Shown here in pieces: positions 18,906 through 30,334 of a DNA stretch of 64,000 nt. The position numbers were made by a program, and so were the translations under genes. Source of the stretch: Urechis unicinctus. Taxonomy: Eukaryota > Annelida > Polychaeta > Xenopneusta > Urechidae. The notes beneath the pieces were generated by a model. It was not told where the DNA came from. It did no database searches and worked only from the letters and a program-made list of their open reading frames with translations. The first letter of the stretch is position 1; each line of letters starts with the position of its first letter. Location: NCBI GenBank assembly GCA_034190875.2, contig CM067356.1, positions 52,574,763 to 52,638,762 of the forward strand, given 5' to 3'.

Positions 18906-19063
18906 GACCTTCAAACATAGTAAAAAAAACTGACCTTCAAACAAAGTCAAACTGACCTTCAATAATAGTCAAACTGACCTTCAAACAAAGTCAAACTGAC
19001 CTTCAAACAAAGTCAAACTGACCTTCAATCATAGTCAAACTGACCTTCAATTATAGTCAAACT
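18906..19063. repeat. 22-bp tandem repeat (GACCTTCAAACAAAGTCAAACT)n
   Basis: Seven units, the first slightly longer (26 bp), others differing at one to four positions. The repeat word contains AGTCAAACT, related to the TAGTCAAA words at both ends of the surrounding block, so the array may have grown from a terminal motif. Confidence 0.9.
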
Positions 19064-19221
19064 GACCCAATCTTCTAGTCGGTCCGACTAAGTACAATAG
19101 TCATTACTACTCACGCTGTGGTCGATGTGACTAGGTAAATTAGTCGTTTTGACTTCATTTACTTGACTAGGTAGATTGGTGATTTTGACTAGTTAATATG
19201 TAACTAACTGCTTTAGTCAAA

Positions 19222-19790
19222 TTGACTATAAAACTAGTCGAACGGGGAGGCAGAACTTTTCTCCGACGCACACTGGATACTATGCACGCAATTCGCCGGC
19301 CTTCCCACAAGGTCAAACTTACGCAATCTTTCCACCAAGACATACACTGGTGGCGCACGTTCTTGCTAACTTTCAATGGCAGGGTCGCCTGTGCGGTAGA
19401 CAAACCAATAACAGAGGGTCACGTAGATGCGTGCCAGCATGGCTGTGGTATAGCCTACCTGAACGACTGTCAGTGCACGCATTGATCAACTGACTGGGCA
19501 CGTGCGCTCAGTCATATTAATTACAAAAGGCCTTGTCATTTGTTACAGCAGCTCGCGCGATGACTAGGCCATATCTGGTCTAATCACAGGGTGATCATTC
19601 ACATGGATAATATGACTGTCATGGCAGTTATTAATAAAGGCACATTGCAAAAATCGCCTAGTAATGACCGCCCTTTGAGAACTATTCTGGATTTCTGCCT
19701 AATATAATTTTGAAATAAAAGCTGTACATATCCCAGGCAAGTTGAATATCCTTAGTGACACCATCTCACGCTAACTTCAGACGGGCATGC
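19222..19790 (+). pseudogene. DIRS RNase H domain
   Basis: Opens with RGGRTFLRRTLDTMHAIRRP and HKVKLTQSFHQDIHWWRTFL, the connection to RNase H in DIRS elements. A stop at 19483 is followed in another frame by VIIHMDNMTVMAVINKGT, where the Asp belongs to the catalytic set, and by VHIPGKLNILSDTISR near 19730-19775, the conserved end of the domain. Two frame changes break it. It would degrade the RNA template during reverse transcription. Confidence 0.75.
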
Positions 19791-19913
19791 TAAGTCAGAA
19801 GTATTCTCAGAGGCGTGTCCCATCTTCTTATGCCTCTTCCTCCAGTCATTGCCTTCCCACGTCTCTAACATAACCCTGCCGGTTCTGTCTGCACAGATAG
19901 CCGTATTGCAACG

Positions 19914-20414
19914 TTGGAGAGACAATTGGATGCAGATATATCGCACTACCGGTCGCGGGCCTTAGATTGTACTAAAAAGACATACCCCTACCATTTAAAG
20001 AGATGCCTGAACTTCTGCGCTATATTTAGTTACTCCCCTGTCCCAGCCTCGCAAGTTGCTCTACATAGATACGCTGATCACCTGGCTATTGACCTATCAC
20101 CCACTTCTATCAACCAATACCTAAACATCGTGCGTCTGTTGCACTTGGAAGCTGGTCTGTGCAACCCGATCGGTGATAATCGGGGCCTATTGCCTCTGCT
20201 AAAGCCATCAGATTCTGCCTTCGTAGTGATGGGCCCTTCTGGCAAATGTATGCCTCTTACTTACCCGGTGTTTATTAACAAATTACGGAATTTGCTCTCC
20301 CTTCTGGGTTTTGATAAAACTCAATATTCCGGACATAGCTTCAGAAGAGGTAGGGCATCGTGGGCGCTTCAACAAGGATTACCTGTGGAAGCAATCAAGG
20401 TCAAATGCGATTGA
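19914..20414 (+). pseudogene. DIRS tyrosine recombinase, C-terminally truncated
   Basis: An open frame of 166 codons. The N-terminal SAM-like core-binding domain contains YPYHLKRCLNFCAIFSY and HRYADHLAIDLSPTSINQYL. The catalytic domain contains YSGHSFRRGRASWALQQGLP, with the His-x-x-Arg pair. The frame stops after IKVKCD, before the expected GDW segment and the nucleophilic Tyr, so it is inactive as it stands. The family resolves circular cDNA into the genome through strand exchange. Confidence 0.8.
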
Positions 20415-20585
20415 AAAAATGTCATTAAGTATGAGTTAATGTTAGTTAGTGTTACGTTATCGATTGTGTAATGTTATGATTAAAGTTTATGCAATTAGTT
20501 ACGTAATAAATCCCCTTGGTCGGTTCAAGTCTATGATATGATGTGTTTGTCTAATTTAACGCCATTCCTGGCGATTTGGACGAGC

Positions 20586-20766
<181 letters not shown>

Positions 20767-21285
20767 GACGTAAGAGTCACATTTATTGTAGTATACAGTT
20801 GTCGAGTACTCTTGGCCTGCGCTGTTCGGGTTTTCACTCCTCTTAGGTTGGGTGGTACCAACTGTTTGAGGTTCACTAGATCTGGACTCAGATCAACTCG
20901 ATACAGGGAATAAAACCATTGACGCATATTCATGAACTTTATATTTTGGTACCACAGTTCACCAACGTTTGAATACTTGTCGCCGCTTGTATCATGGCGA
21001 TAGTCGCATGCATATCGGATCTTATTCCTACCTGGCGTTGCCTAATACATATTCCCTGTCCCGTGGTTAACTGTATTGGTACATTGTTCTGTTGAAGAAA
21101 TATTGAAAAATCAATGTGTCTTGGAATTATATGAGTAGAAATCACATCCTCCGCGTTGTTAATCCGAAATCCATCTACATTTGGTGTTAGCACTAGGCGT
21201 GGTTTAAGTCATCTTTATACACTAACATTTGATGTTTGACCATTGGGCCATTTGCTACGAATTTTCGTCTCAGATACTGTGCATA
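20767..21285. other. No confident gene
   Basis: A minus-strand frame at 20939-21193 (IPRHIDFSIFLQQNNVPIQL) reads like coding sequence but I recognise no family. Nothing else stands out. Confidence 0.4.
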
Positions 21286-21720
21286 ATGCCTGGGGAATGG
21301 GATCATCTCACAGCACATCATTCCCACCGATGTCATCAAGCAGTCAACATGCCTCCCAAGAAGAAGCAAGCAACCAGGGCCGAGGCTGAGGAGGAGAAAA
21401 AGGCAAGAAGGCCAAGATTACCGCTCCACCACCTTCTCCTTCACCATCATACTCCTCCTCATATACTCCTCATCTGCTGGGGGAGGTGGTGCTGAATCTC
21501 CTGCCTCAACCCATGGCTCTCCTCGCTCTCCCACCTCTCATAAAGTACATGGCCCCGTCATGGCTCCCCTCATGGCTCCCCTCATGGCTCCCCTCATGGC
21601 TCCACCCATGGCTCCCCATGGCTCCCCATGGCTCCCCCATGGCCTCCCCATGGCTCCCCATGGTTCCCCCATGGCTCCCCCATGGCTCCTCCATGGCTCC
21701 CCCATGCCTGTACAAAAAAA
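21286..21720 (+). pseudogene. Possible retroelement gag-like start with MAP-repeat tail
   Basis: From 21349 the frame reads MPPKKKQATRAEAEEEKKAR. Shifting frames then give KITAPPPSPSPSYSSS, SSAGGGGAESPAS and APLMAPLMAPLMAPP. A lysine-rich start followed by a Pro/Ser/Met-rich low-complexity region resembles gag-like N-termini of DIRS and similar elements, but no domain confirms it. The tail coincides with the minisatellite. A host exon is the alternative. Confidence 0.25.
21549..21707. repeat. ATGGCTCCC minisatellite
   Basis: About 13 units of CATGGCTCCCCT, CATGGCTCCC and CATGGCTCC with spacing of 9 to 13 bp. Open in several frames on both strands, giving low-complexity peptides that should not be called genes. 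Confidence 0.9.
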
Positions 21721-22729
21721 GTCCTAACGCACCAAAAAAAGTCCTACCGCTATTCTTTAAGAAATGTCATCTATATGACAAGCTATCACAAACGAGTTTT
21801 CTTGCATATCAGGGCCAGCAGAATTCCTTATATCTGTTTGCGAGCTTCATTTACCCGTGGATAAAGCCTCGTTGTGTTAGAAGGCTTTCCGGAGCCACAA
21901 GAAGATGAAGATGGTAGAGACTTGATATCAACCCCACTATTAATATCGTGCTCCATGTACGCAGACAACTGTATGGATGGCAGTGATAAAACAAGCCATC
22001 CCATCAAATGGCAAGTTACGCGTGGCTTCAGATCTCCATTACCTCGTTATGCCGTGACAAACATCGGGGTAATCTCTGTCGTGTCTCCATGGTGACAGTA
22101 ATTTCCTCTGCCCAGTATCTTGATTAATTTGTCCCAATGCCATGTGGAGTAGTAATAAAAGCATATGAGGAGGCAGCGATATTGACCAATCAACAGAGGC
22201 AGGTCGCTCATTTTTATACACCTTGCTTACAGTTTCTAACTGGGGCTCAAACGGTTGCATATTTCCCTTTAGATGCTTAATCCGATAAGAATGCTTGGCG
22301 TCCGTAAATTTGTTCCAAAAGCGAGATGTTGGTGATGATTGCATGGGCGTAAGCAATATATGTTATAGTCATATGTTTCTAGATGAGAGGACGGCGAAAC
22401 GCCACTTTTTAAATCAGAGACCTGGTTGACTGCCACGGTACTGTCCGACATATCATTGACAGGTCCGGTGCATTGAGACATAAATTATAGAAGCTATGCT
22501 TACAATAAGGCTGCAATTCGTATCTGATCCCTTTTATACCATCTTGCTCTATGATGACAAGTGATTTCACAGGACTCACATACTCATTAGTTCATTATAA
22601 AACCACAAAGCAATTGTAGGAATTGAAGAAATTAGTAAGAGACAATGCCAATTGAGAGGTCATTAACGCCACGATGCCTCCATGTTTTGCTAACATGATA
22701 AAAATGTAGCAGATATGTATTTGCATACC

Positions 22730-22925
22730 ACAAGTATGCGTATAAAGTTCGTAAGAGCAGTGATTAATTATGAATATTTAATAAGCGCATCCATCAATTT
22801 AGCGCATATATGATTGCATTTGGTGAGAATAACACGTGGGACAGGACACGGCAATGAGGATCAGGATGGTCTGGGATGTGTTTCAGCTTATAGCACGTGA
22901 CCTGTTGACATAGATATTAAGTGTT
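22730..22925. repeat. Dispersed repeat, member 1
   Basis: Contains ATAACACGTG, GGACACGGCAATGAGGATCA, a GGT-TG-G core and AGCACGTGAC, in the same order and spacing as at 59390-59540. The CACGTG boxes are conserved in both. It could be an old non-autonomous transposon or a conserved regulatory block. Confidence 0.5.
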
Positions 22926-24559
22926 AATGACCTTTGTTCAACCTGCTGAATTGATGTTTTTCTTCAGGTCCCAAATAATGGAAGATAACGTGCGCAATAA
23001 GCCATCGCTCTCATATCATCAGCAATGCGTCGGTTTAAGAAATATGGCAATACCTTGTGTTATTAAGCCGTTCTACCTATGTTGCACATATAGGGTCACA
23101 CTAACTTGGGTGCATATCCGTATATTATAGAGTAAACTTGTTCGGGACAATTGTAGGGGTCGACTGAGTTCCCATTCTGCTTCTGGAAACGAGAATCAAG
23201 TATTCTGATGGTAATTGCATCACACTCTCAACCGCTTGTACTGCCACCTGTGGTTTTACCCGCTTGATCCATTGAGAACATACAATCCATGCCATTGTAA
23301 TGTCTCGCAATTGCTTTCTACTGAGCTCTGAGGGTCACCAGGGATTGACTGACATGACAAACTATGAACAGAAATGTTTAGGCATATGAGAGACATCTCT
23401 GGATTCTAATATCCCCATGGAGCCTTTTGTTACCCGTCTATAATGCGTATAAATACTCACAGTGTCAGGAACATTGGCCGTTGGTGAGAAGTGCTGTTCC
23501 TGTTAAATCAGTGGCTGCACCAAAATGTGCCAACACAAAAATGTTCATCCAGGCGACCATGGTTGAAAATTTAGAGAAAATTGACATGGAGATGGTTTTG
23601 CAAACCATTATTCAGGCATTATGTTATCAAGAGAAAAAATGTTAAATCTCTCTAACACATACAAACCCTGTGTATCAGTGATACATGGTTTTATAAGCCT
23701 GCAACCAATCGCGTGCTCTTGCTACGCAAACATGCGTTGCAGTGTAAAGTGCCCGTCATCGAGAGGTTATTTCACGAAATCAGCAATGGTTGTCCCCCCC
23801 TACTATATGCAGCTGAGCATTAGACCGTATATACGAGAAGTCATTAGGAGCATTGCGGTATGAATGATTGCAGTATTCCTATTGTAGCACGATCCCGTCC
23901 TTTATGTCCGTAGCTCGATACAGATGTGGATTATATTAAGACTGATATTATGCCAATATTTACTGCGCTTTGCAGCTGTATGATATAATGATGAATGCTG
24001 GCAGCCGGGAATCAATATCCCGTGGGGTTCAGTGCATATGGTCTTGCTGCTAAATAATTATACTGCAGCTGTTCTTGTGTTTGCCGGAATGTGTCCGTAA
24101 TGTTATGTTCTCGAGCAGCTGAACTCATCCCAAGGAAACGCTGGTGAGAGGTCATTGCGTACGCCCTACAAATAGCTTCATGATAGTTGCAGTTCACGCC
24201 GTAGGTTCTTATAGTTAGGCTTTAAACAACATCCAAAGGTTATGTTGGCTGGGATTAGAATAAAGCATAATTTGTTTCCTAGCCAGATTAATAATGCATA
24301 TGTCTAGAACGAAATCGATTTTGCCGCACCATTATTTGCTGCGACCGAAAAAATCGATATATATTACGATACACATTTGATTGTTGGTAATGAACGCACA
24401 ACTGATACATAACAGGCGTGAGATTCACTAACCATCAATCGGAACAGCCACCGATGCTGACTCTGACCCTCATGATGACCGCCATTCAGCATCACAAACT
24501 GCGGAGAGAAAGGACCACGAGTGGCCACGATGATCGGCAGGGGTCGCGGGAAAGAATGA

Positions 24560-24589
24560 GGGGGGGGGGGTGGGGGTGGGGCTTGGGGG
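24560..24589 (+). other. G-quadruplex-forming G-run cluster
   Basis: Four G runs (11, 5, 4 and 5 Gs) separated by loops of 1 to 3 bases, satisfying the usual intramolecular quadruplex pattern with very short loops. Confidence 0.8.
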
Positions 24590-25194
24590 ACCACGGGTGG
24601 CCTTGTGGAAGTATGCGGAGCACGCGAAAGCACGAGGGGCTTTGGATGAAGGGGGCTGTTGGGAGAGGGTTATCGGGTGGATAGGGGGAGCCCCTTACCA
24701 TTCACCTTTCAATCGAAGAGCATTATATCTGGTTTATCGTATATACCATGCTCTACATATTGCCCAATGCGTGTCACGGTTCAAGAATAGTGCCGCTGTC
24801 ATTAAAAAAGGAAATTACCAAATTAAGCTGTATGATTCTGCAAAATGAGAGGCTATGCCAATGTACGACGCTCCATTACATTAACTGCCTGTCTGTCCAC
24901 AAACGTTCATCAATCATTTGCATAACGATAAGCAAATGAGCTGTTGTATATTTGATGCACCAGCATCGAAAAGCAGGGTTGTGTAGGGTTTGCATACCTT
25001 CAAAGTGGATGATATAGGTCAGATGTCATTAATCCATCGTCTGTCTACGGAAATATCAAAGCTCTATGCTGAACGAGCAATTGTTACGAGCTTTTCTAAC
25101 CGAACACGTAATTGAATGTATAGAATTTATTGACGATATTTCAGCGCCAAATGACACCATCGGGTAAATATGTGCATATGTGTCACCTAGTAGG

Positions 25195-26296
25195 TTAACT
25201 GAAACTATCACTACTGAGGTTCTTAGTGATGATTGTTCCATCGTAATCAAATTTTGGAAGACTGTTGATGAAATATAAAAACTTGTCATCCAGTCGTGTG
25301 CAAACATTGTCTCTCGCGCCAGCCACTACTTGCCCATCATGTAGGCCTCTCTGATGCCGGTTAACGGCCAGCAAACCACACGATAGCTTCGAGTTTAGCA
25401 TCAATGTGAATTGATTGCGTGTATGAGTATAATATATATGCCACATTTCCCAGAAGTCGCGGTGATGACCTTGAACTTTCTCACTTAAATACCATTCTGA
25501 CGGCAATATTCCTGACACGAGTGGGTCAAATGGTTCTTGATGAGTTATCGAATAATACCAGTCTTGGAAGTCTCTCCATTGACTGGGATGAGGGGCGTAC
25601 CCCCACGTACAGATGACACGGTACAAATAGTTAGTCACCCGAGGCGGCAATTCAAAGGGCTCTCCGTTAGTATGTTCCATTTCTGGATGAGAGAGAGATA
25701 TACCACTGAGGTCGGAGCGATGGAGGTTGGCAAAATATGCGGATTTCAACCAGACCCATGATAAGGGTGACACTACCATATCGTCTTCCAGTATGAGTGC
25801 CACCTCGGAGCTGTTTCTGGTCGGTCTCCACACGGTCATCCACTGACCCTGCACCCCAACAGCCTTGTCCCTGATATGTAATGTCATGTTGCCGTGAGCA
25901 AAATGAAACCGATTGGCCACGTCAATTGTGGCATTGTCCATAGAGTTATTCTCAATATTCCTATCGACCCAAATGTCTACATGTACCTTGTCACCGAGAT
26001 AATCCACCAGGTTGAGGGATGCCAGGCACTCACTGAGGGATTCGGCTCGGTTCATAGTCAATATTATCACCCTCAGAGCAATGTCCTGCCAACTGTAGGG
26101 GTGGAAGCGTGGTGTTGAATTGCCCTCCAAGATCAAATAACCACTCTCCAACTGGTTTTCACTGACCACAGATTTAGGCATTTGGATACCTAGACGATGT
26201 TGCTGTGTCTTGCCGAAATGAACTACTCATTGTATTCCAGACGAGTAAAAACAGAGTCAAGCCGAATGTTAAGGAAATAAACTTTGATCGCTTCAT
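25195..26296 (-). pseudogene. Type II membrane glycosyltransferase-like gene with one frameshift
   Basis: A 328-codon frame (25195-26181) carries a GT-A type fold: LRVIILTMNRAESLSECLAS at residues 37-56, a LILEDDMVVSPLSWVW acidic metal-binding (DxD-like) motif around 132-134, and conserved WGYAPHPSQWRDFQDWYY and EMWHIYYTHTRNQF. Just upstream in a frame one base off is MKRSKFISLTFGLTLFLLVW (start 26296), a basic N-terminus plus a single hydrophobic helix, exactly the signal anchor a Golgi glycosyltransferase needs. So the gene probably starts at 26296, and a single-base indel near 26185 breaks it, unless the base is a sequencing error. Single exon. I recall related proteins in lancelets, molluscs and cnidarians. 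The sugar substrate is unknown. Confidence 0.8.
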
Positions 26297-28660
26297 ATTT
26301 GACAACTTTCGCCCCTCTTTGATTGGCACAATAGTGTTCTGCGGACGAGGTCTCGACCATACAAACCTCCTATGTTACGCTCCATCTATTTTATCCCGGG
26401 CTCATGGACATATTACATTTTGATATTTATGCGAGCGCTATTCCACTCACCGTTTGCACATTTTCGTGCAAGCTAATCAGATGCAGAAGTTCCCTCTGCA
26501 CGATTTGAGTACAAAGCTGAACTTATCCACTTTCTTCCCATTCATTCAATAATGGTTCCACCGAGATATCCCAGCGACAGCGCTACGTGTGGCTGCAGTT
26601 GACTAACCGCCACCCGGGTACCTTCAGTTGTTGACAGGGGGGGATGGATATTCTGTAATTACCATATTCTGCAATTACAGAGCGGCTGTCAGCTGGGAGC
26701 ATACGCGATCTGTAGGAGGCAGCATCGCGCGGTGTGCTCCTCGATGAGTCTTGGTGACAACACGAGAAACGGCGTCGCATCCGATGTGTGGCCCTGGGTG
26801 CTAGTGAAGCTCTCTTCGGCTCAGGGAGGGTTAATATAGCTTTCGGGGATGGAGCAGCCTGCGTCCAGGCAGACAGTGACACGCGGGATAAGGCTGTGTG
26901 GGGCGTCTTCAAACCGTTATTGCATTCCAGTCTTGCTGCTTTATGGTGCCGAAGGCATGCTGAGCTGAGACGTGTACGGAAGACAAATTGGGCACATAGC
27001 CCGTCATATTAGAGACGCTACTAAGAATTCCCATCCAACGCAGATAAGGCATTTGCTGATCTCCTCATAAAAAAGATATAACAAGGTATGTGGTTATAAA
27101 AGCGCAATAAAACCAAATTAAATAACTATTTGGCTTCTCTGACGGAAATGACGTTAATAATATGTAGTGCGGCACTTAACCGCAAACAGTTTATCATCGT
27201 CAGCGCCTCACTCGATATTACAAGCAAGATCCATTGAACACATGCGGTCCATTTCAATGTGGGTTGTCTTAAAAGCTTACAAGCTCTGATACTTGTGAAA
27301 CCGAGTTGGACAATATTTGACACTGTGATATTCATGCCAGTTAGACATTCGGTTTGAATAAATACCCAATAATAAATTTATCTCAGGTACTGTTGTCCAC
27401 TACTAAGGGGTGCTGCAAAAATCAGTCCCCGATCTGGTTGCGTGTGAGATAACTGTAAAGTTCACCGGTTTGTACTGTATTAATCCTATGGTGGTGGACA
27501 ACCTGTCCTCAAACGATATTTAGGAAAATGATTACGCCGTAGCTAAACCAACCGCCATGATACCCATTAAGGGTGTTCAGGGAATCGTTTAGGGACTGCT
27601 AAAATGGAACGTTGTGCTTCTGTGTGATGTGAATGGGTCTCGTAGAGCCTCTAATGCAACACGATTTTATGTGAATAGTTGACATTCCGGGTGGTTTTAT
27701 GACATCAGTATCGTGGTGAGTGTGTAGAATTATAAATGCACACTGTATGGATATAGATGAATGTTATGATAAAAGGACAATCAAAAAGACAACATCAGGG
27801 TTCTTCCTTGGCGAAGCGAGTAATTGGGATGTTAACCCAAGTTGTTTGGCCTAAAATGGACATGCATATCCGTCACATTTACTCTTTACACTGTAACAAG
27901 AAATTAACATCCTACTTGAAATATGTTGACGCTCTGCCACATGGTCCGGTATTAGGTGGATAACGTAGGTTATGAGCCAACGTGAACTCTAATGTTCACA
28001 GTCAAATTCTACAGGACAAAATAAAAATAACCGAATTCGAGTTCAAGCATACCGCAATATTCTATGATCTGAATCAATATTCTAGACTCTAACGAATGAG
28101 ATTGCATTCATTCTGAATGCGATCGAATTCATCTTGAACGCTGTCGAATTCATTTTCTCAGTGGTCGAATTATAAAAATTGCAACCGAATTCTTTTTTTT
28201 TCGCTCGCGATCAAATTTCTATGAACCGACCTAAATGTCACCTTTCGATCAAATTTCTATGAACTGACCTAAATGTCACCTTTCCCTAAGGGGCCAATCA
28301 GACTCAAGATTACATTTCCTTTGGGCGGATATCACACTAGCATCTTTTTTTAGACCAATCATGCTACCAGCATTGCAATTTATCCAGCTATCGCCATTGC
28401 GCGTGGCGAAAATACCGCAGTGGTTAGTCTTCGAATTCCAGCATTCAACAAACGCGGTGTTGTTTTATATGACCGCGCTTTTTCTCACTTCATTGACTCG
28501 AATGATAAATAAAAAAAATTCGATGATAGTGGGGCTTGTTGAATAACACATGAATCGACGTGTTTCTAATTCCTTGTTGGACATTTTACTGTTCGTATTC
28601 CACCACAACTTGATACTAGAGGGGAAAATTATCGTATTACATTCCAGTTGTTAACGCCAA
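26297..28660. other. Intergenic, no gene recognised
   Basis: Short frames only, none with a recognisable motif. From 28080 to 28200 there is a loose tandem pattern of GATCGAATTCAT-like words, and at 28209 a 38-bp duplication. Confidence 0.5.
28209..28284. repeat. 38-bp tandem duplication
   Basis: Two units of GATCAAATTTCTATGAACCG followed by ACCTAAATGTCACCTTT, starting at 28209 and 28247 and differing at one base. Confidence 0.9.
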
Positions 28661-28794
28661 TCACTACAGTAGTATAGAGAGTAGAGGTTCTGGCACACGG
28701 TTTTGAACACACCCTCTAGGCGAGGGTTCTGGCAAACCACCATCATCTATACTACACCACTTATTACAGCTTGTACAGCGTTTTGATTATTGCT

Positions 28795-28950
28795 CCTAAC
28801 AGGGAGGCGGAGTCGGCCCGACCCCCAACGGCCCGACTCCGCTAGAACCTGCACTTCCTGTTAGTTTTCCGGTAAAATAACGTGACCATAGGCCAAGGTT
28901 CGCAGCTATCCACCGCTTTGAGTCAAACGGAGAGAGTGACTATTTTTACA
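28795..28950. repeat. GC-rich dispersed repeat next to Polinton C
   Basis: Contains GGCGGAGTCGGCCCGACCCC with a partly inverted copy CGGCCCGACTCCGC, then GTTAGTTTTCCGGTAAA, ACGTG and CTTTGAGTCAAACGGAGAGA. The same blocks recur at 50425-50505, and the first block is at the left edge of copy F (63480-63497). Proximity to two Polinton boundaries suggests an element terminus. Confidence 0.55.
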
Positions 28951-29102
28951 TCTGTACATCTGTACAGATTTCATTAGCCCTGGCTTCTCCTATATTATAT
29001 TTACATCTTGCCTGCCAGATAGACGGACTTTTTCGCACACCTTCTAGGTCACTTTCTGATAGTACAGTTTTTTCCCCATAGTATATATTTACTTCGGGTG
29101 CA

Positions 29103-29288
29103 CTACTTCAACAGTGCCAGATCTCTCACAATATTCTTCAGGTCCTCCAAATCACTGACAACATCCCTCAGCTCGATCTCTAAGTCTACTATCTTGTCTT
29201 TCAGATAATATATATTTAACTTCAACTCTTTTACACATTCTTCAGGTTCAGCAATGCGCTCTTCAGTGTTCATTTCTATATCTAACAC
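29103..29288 (-). CDS. Coiled-coil ORF at the Polinton left arm, copy C
   Basis: The longest version of this small protein, 61 codons, with a start at 29288 or at the internal MNTEERI (29273). Heptad-like Leu/Ile/Val spacing runs through the whole chain (VKELKLNIYYLKD, VDLEIELRDVVSDLEDL). No other domain. Its position upstream of the two-TM gene on the same strand is the same in B and D. It may be a small regulatory or assembly factor, but the sequence does not say. Confidence 0.55.
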   Translation of the reverse strand: MLDIEMNTEERIAEPEECVKELKLNIYYLKDKIVDLEIELRDVVSDLEDLKNIVRDLALLK

Positions 29289-29349
29289 CCTCGTTTATTC
29301 AATAGACTGGTATATACAGTGCATTCATGTCCCCACAATGAAATTATTC

Positions 29350-29874
29350 ACTGTATTGCGGTGGGTCAATATCATTCACAGTCCGCTGGACAGTGTAGAA
29401 GCACCCATTTGTTTCTGATGCCATCGAATGCTTCATCTTTCCCACGTTGGATCAGCGGGTTTTTTTTCATAGATTGAAACAGTCTGAAATGCTTTGACAG
29501 ATCTAGCCTTAATTTCCCCTTCATTTGGGTATATTTTGTGACCTCAGCAAAGACGAGTTTAAACTCATGATCCGAGATATACCATCTCCAAGTGCTGTCG
29601 AAACAATGTCAGCAATGTTATTCAATTTGCTCTGCGCTACAATGCGGATCTGATCATGTTTTTTTACCTAGATGGTCTGTCGCCGACTGATAAATTTTCC
29701 AGCGATTCAAAGTAGCCCACCAGCGGCCCCAGTAGCAACCAACACTGTGGCAATAGGAATGGCAACCACTGTAGACATTACACCTACTTTCTCAAGGTAT
29801 TGCTTCTTGAGACTGATCTCATTCAACCGATAGAAGTGCTCTGGATTCTCATCGGTGGGTGGTTGTTGTTTCAT
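29350..29874 (-). pseudogene. Polinton two-TM protein, copy C
   Basis: Starts at 29874 (MKQQPPTDENPEHFYRLNEI). After LKKQYLEK the helical segment and first hydrophobic helix are deleted, and the frame continues with a hydrophobic Val/Thr/Ala-rich piece. Downstream frames keep LGDGISDHEFKL-like and DEAFDGIRNK-like parts and the C-terminal GCFYTVQRTVNDIDPPQYS at about 29353-29410. The same C-terminal motif in B and D confirms gene identity. Confidence 0.6.
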
Positions 29875-29894
29875 ACTAAGTCTACAAGTCCAGT

Positions 29895-30310
29895 TCAATT
29901 AGGAGTGACACTACAGAACATGTCGCCGTTGTGTTTGGAGTGGTTGTATAAACGTTATAACGTTGCCTTGTTCCAGTTGTAAAGGTTGGTCTAAAGATGT
30001 TACAACAGCCAGTTGGTAAGCAGGCTTACTTGTTCCTACAGCTTCCATTAATAATATTCTCTCAGGTTCTTTTTGCTGCTGTCTGTGTTTGTTATCAACA
30101 TTCTTTTTATTAGCAGCATCATTTGGCGATAGTGGGTCTCCCAGCCGACGAATTTTATTATATCTCATTTCAAGGTCTCCAATCATAGTACCGGCACCTG
30201 TATCCATTTTTGTGAGTCACCAATAGATACATAGGTCTTTGTTGCATATTCAGAGTGGGCGAAGCCCTGAACAGAGATTGTCCTCGCCGTTTTTTGTCTA
30301 AGTCCATAGA
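29895..30310 (-). pseudogene. Polinton tail/coil protein (LGDPLSPNDAANKKxVD), copy C
   Basis: Open for 98 codons from 30207: MIGDLEMRYNKIRRLGDPLS followed by NDAANKKNVDNKHR. This motif is typical of trimeric tail or fibre proteins of viruses, where it precedes a coiled coil. Upstream, frames to about 30310 contain TKTYVSIGDSQKW. The C-terminal part (LQLEQGNVITFIQPLQTQRR) resembles the end of the EWSF-type protein. Copy E has the same motif at 54065-54210. Confidence 0.55.
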
Positions 30311-30334
30311 TACTCGTTTTTATTTATATCTCGC

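Larger units (their letters stand above)
18036..19215. repeat. 1.1-kb repetitive block replacing the DIRS RT
   Basis: Both flanks are rich in TAGTCAAA/TTTGACTA words (left 18065-18215, right 19070-19215). Such clustered subterminal motifs are typical of small non-autonomous DNA transposons. A 22-bp tandem array and a coding remnant lie inside. Exact termini and a target duplication were not found, so insertion versus replacement remains open. Confidence 0.5.
16541..20470 (+). mobile_element. DIRS-type tyrosine-recombinase retrotransposon, decayed
   Basis: Order along the + strand: a gag-like region with a cysteine motif, the first codons of a reverse transcriptase, a 1.1-kb repetitive replacement, RNase H, and a tyrosine recombinase ending in HSFRRGRASWA. 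RT/RNase H plus a tyrosine recombinase instead of a DDE integrase defines DIRS-like elements, which insert through a circular intermediate. The limits are set by loss of Polinton identity on the left and the end of recombinase-like sequence on the right. Terminal repeats were not identified. Confidence 0.8.
21721..25190. other. Gene-poor intergenic stretch
   Basis: No convincing coding region. Short frames at 22039-22481 (-) and 23427-23645 (+, KMFIQATMVENLEKIDMEM) look slightly protein-like but match nothing I know. The stretch also holds a repeat shared with 59.4 kb (22730-22925) and a G-run cluster at 24560. Confidence 0.5.

Noticed and set aside
21486..21908. Long open frames on both strands over the ATGGCTCCC array
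   Set aside because: Low-complexity repeat translation. Open on both strands and in several frames because the unit lacks stops.
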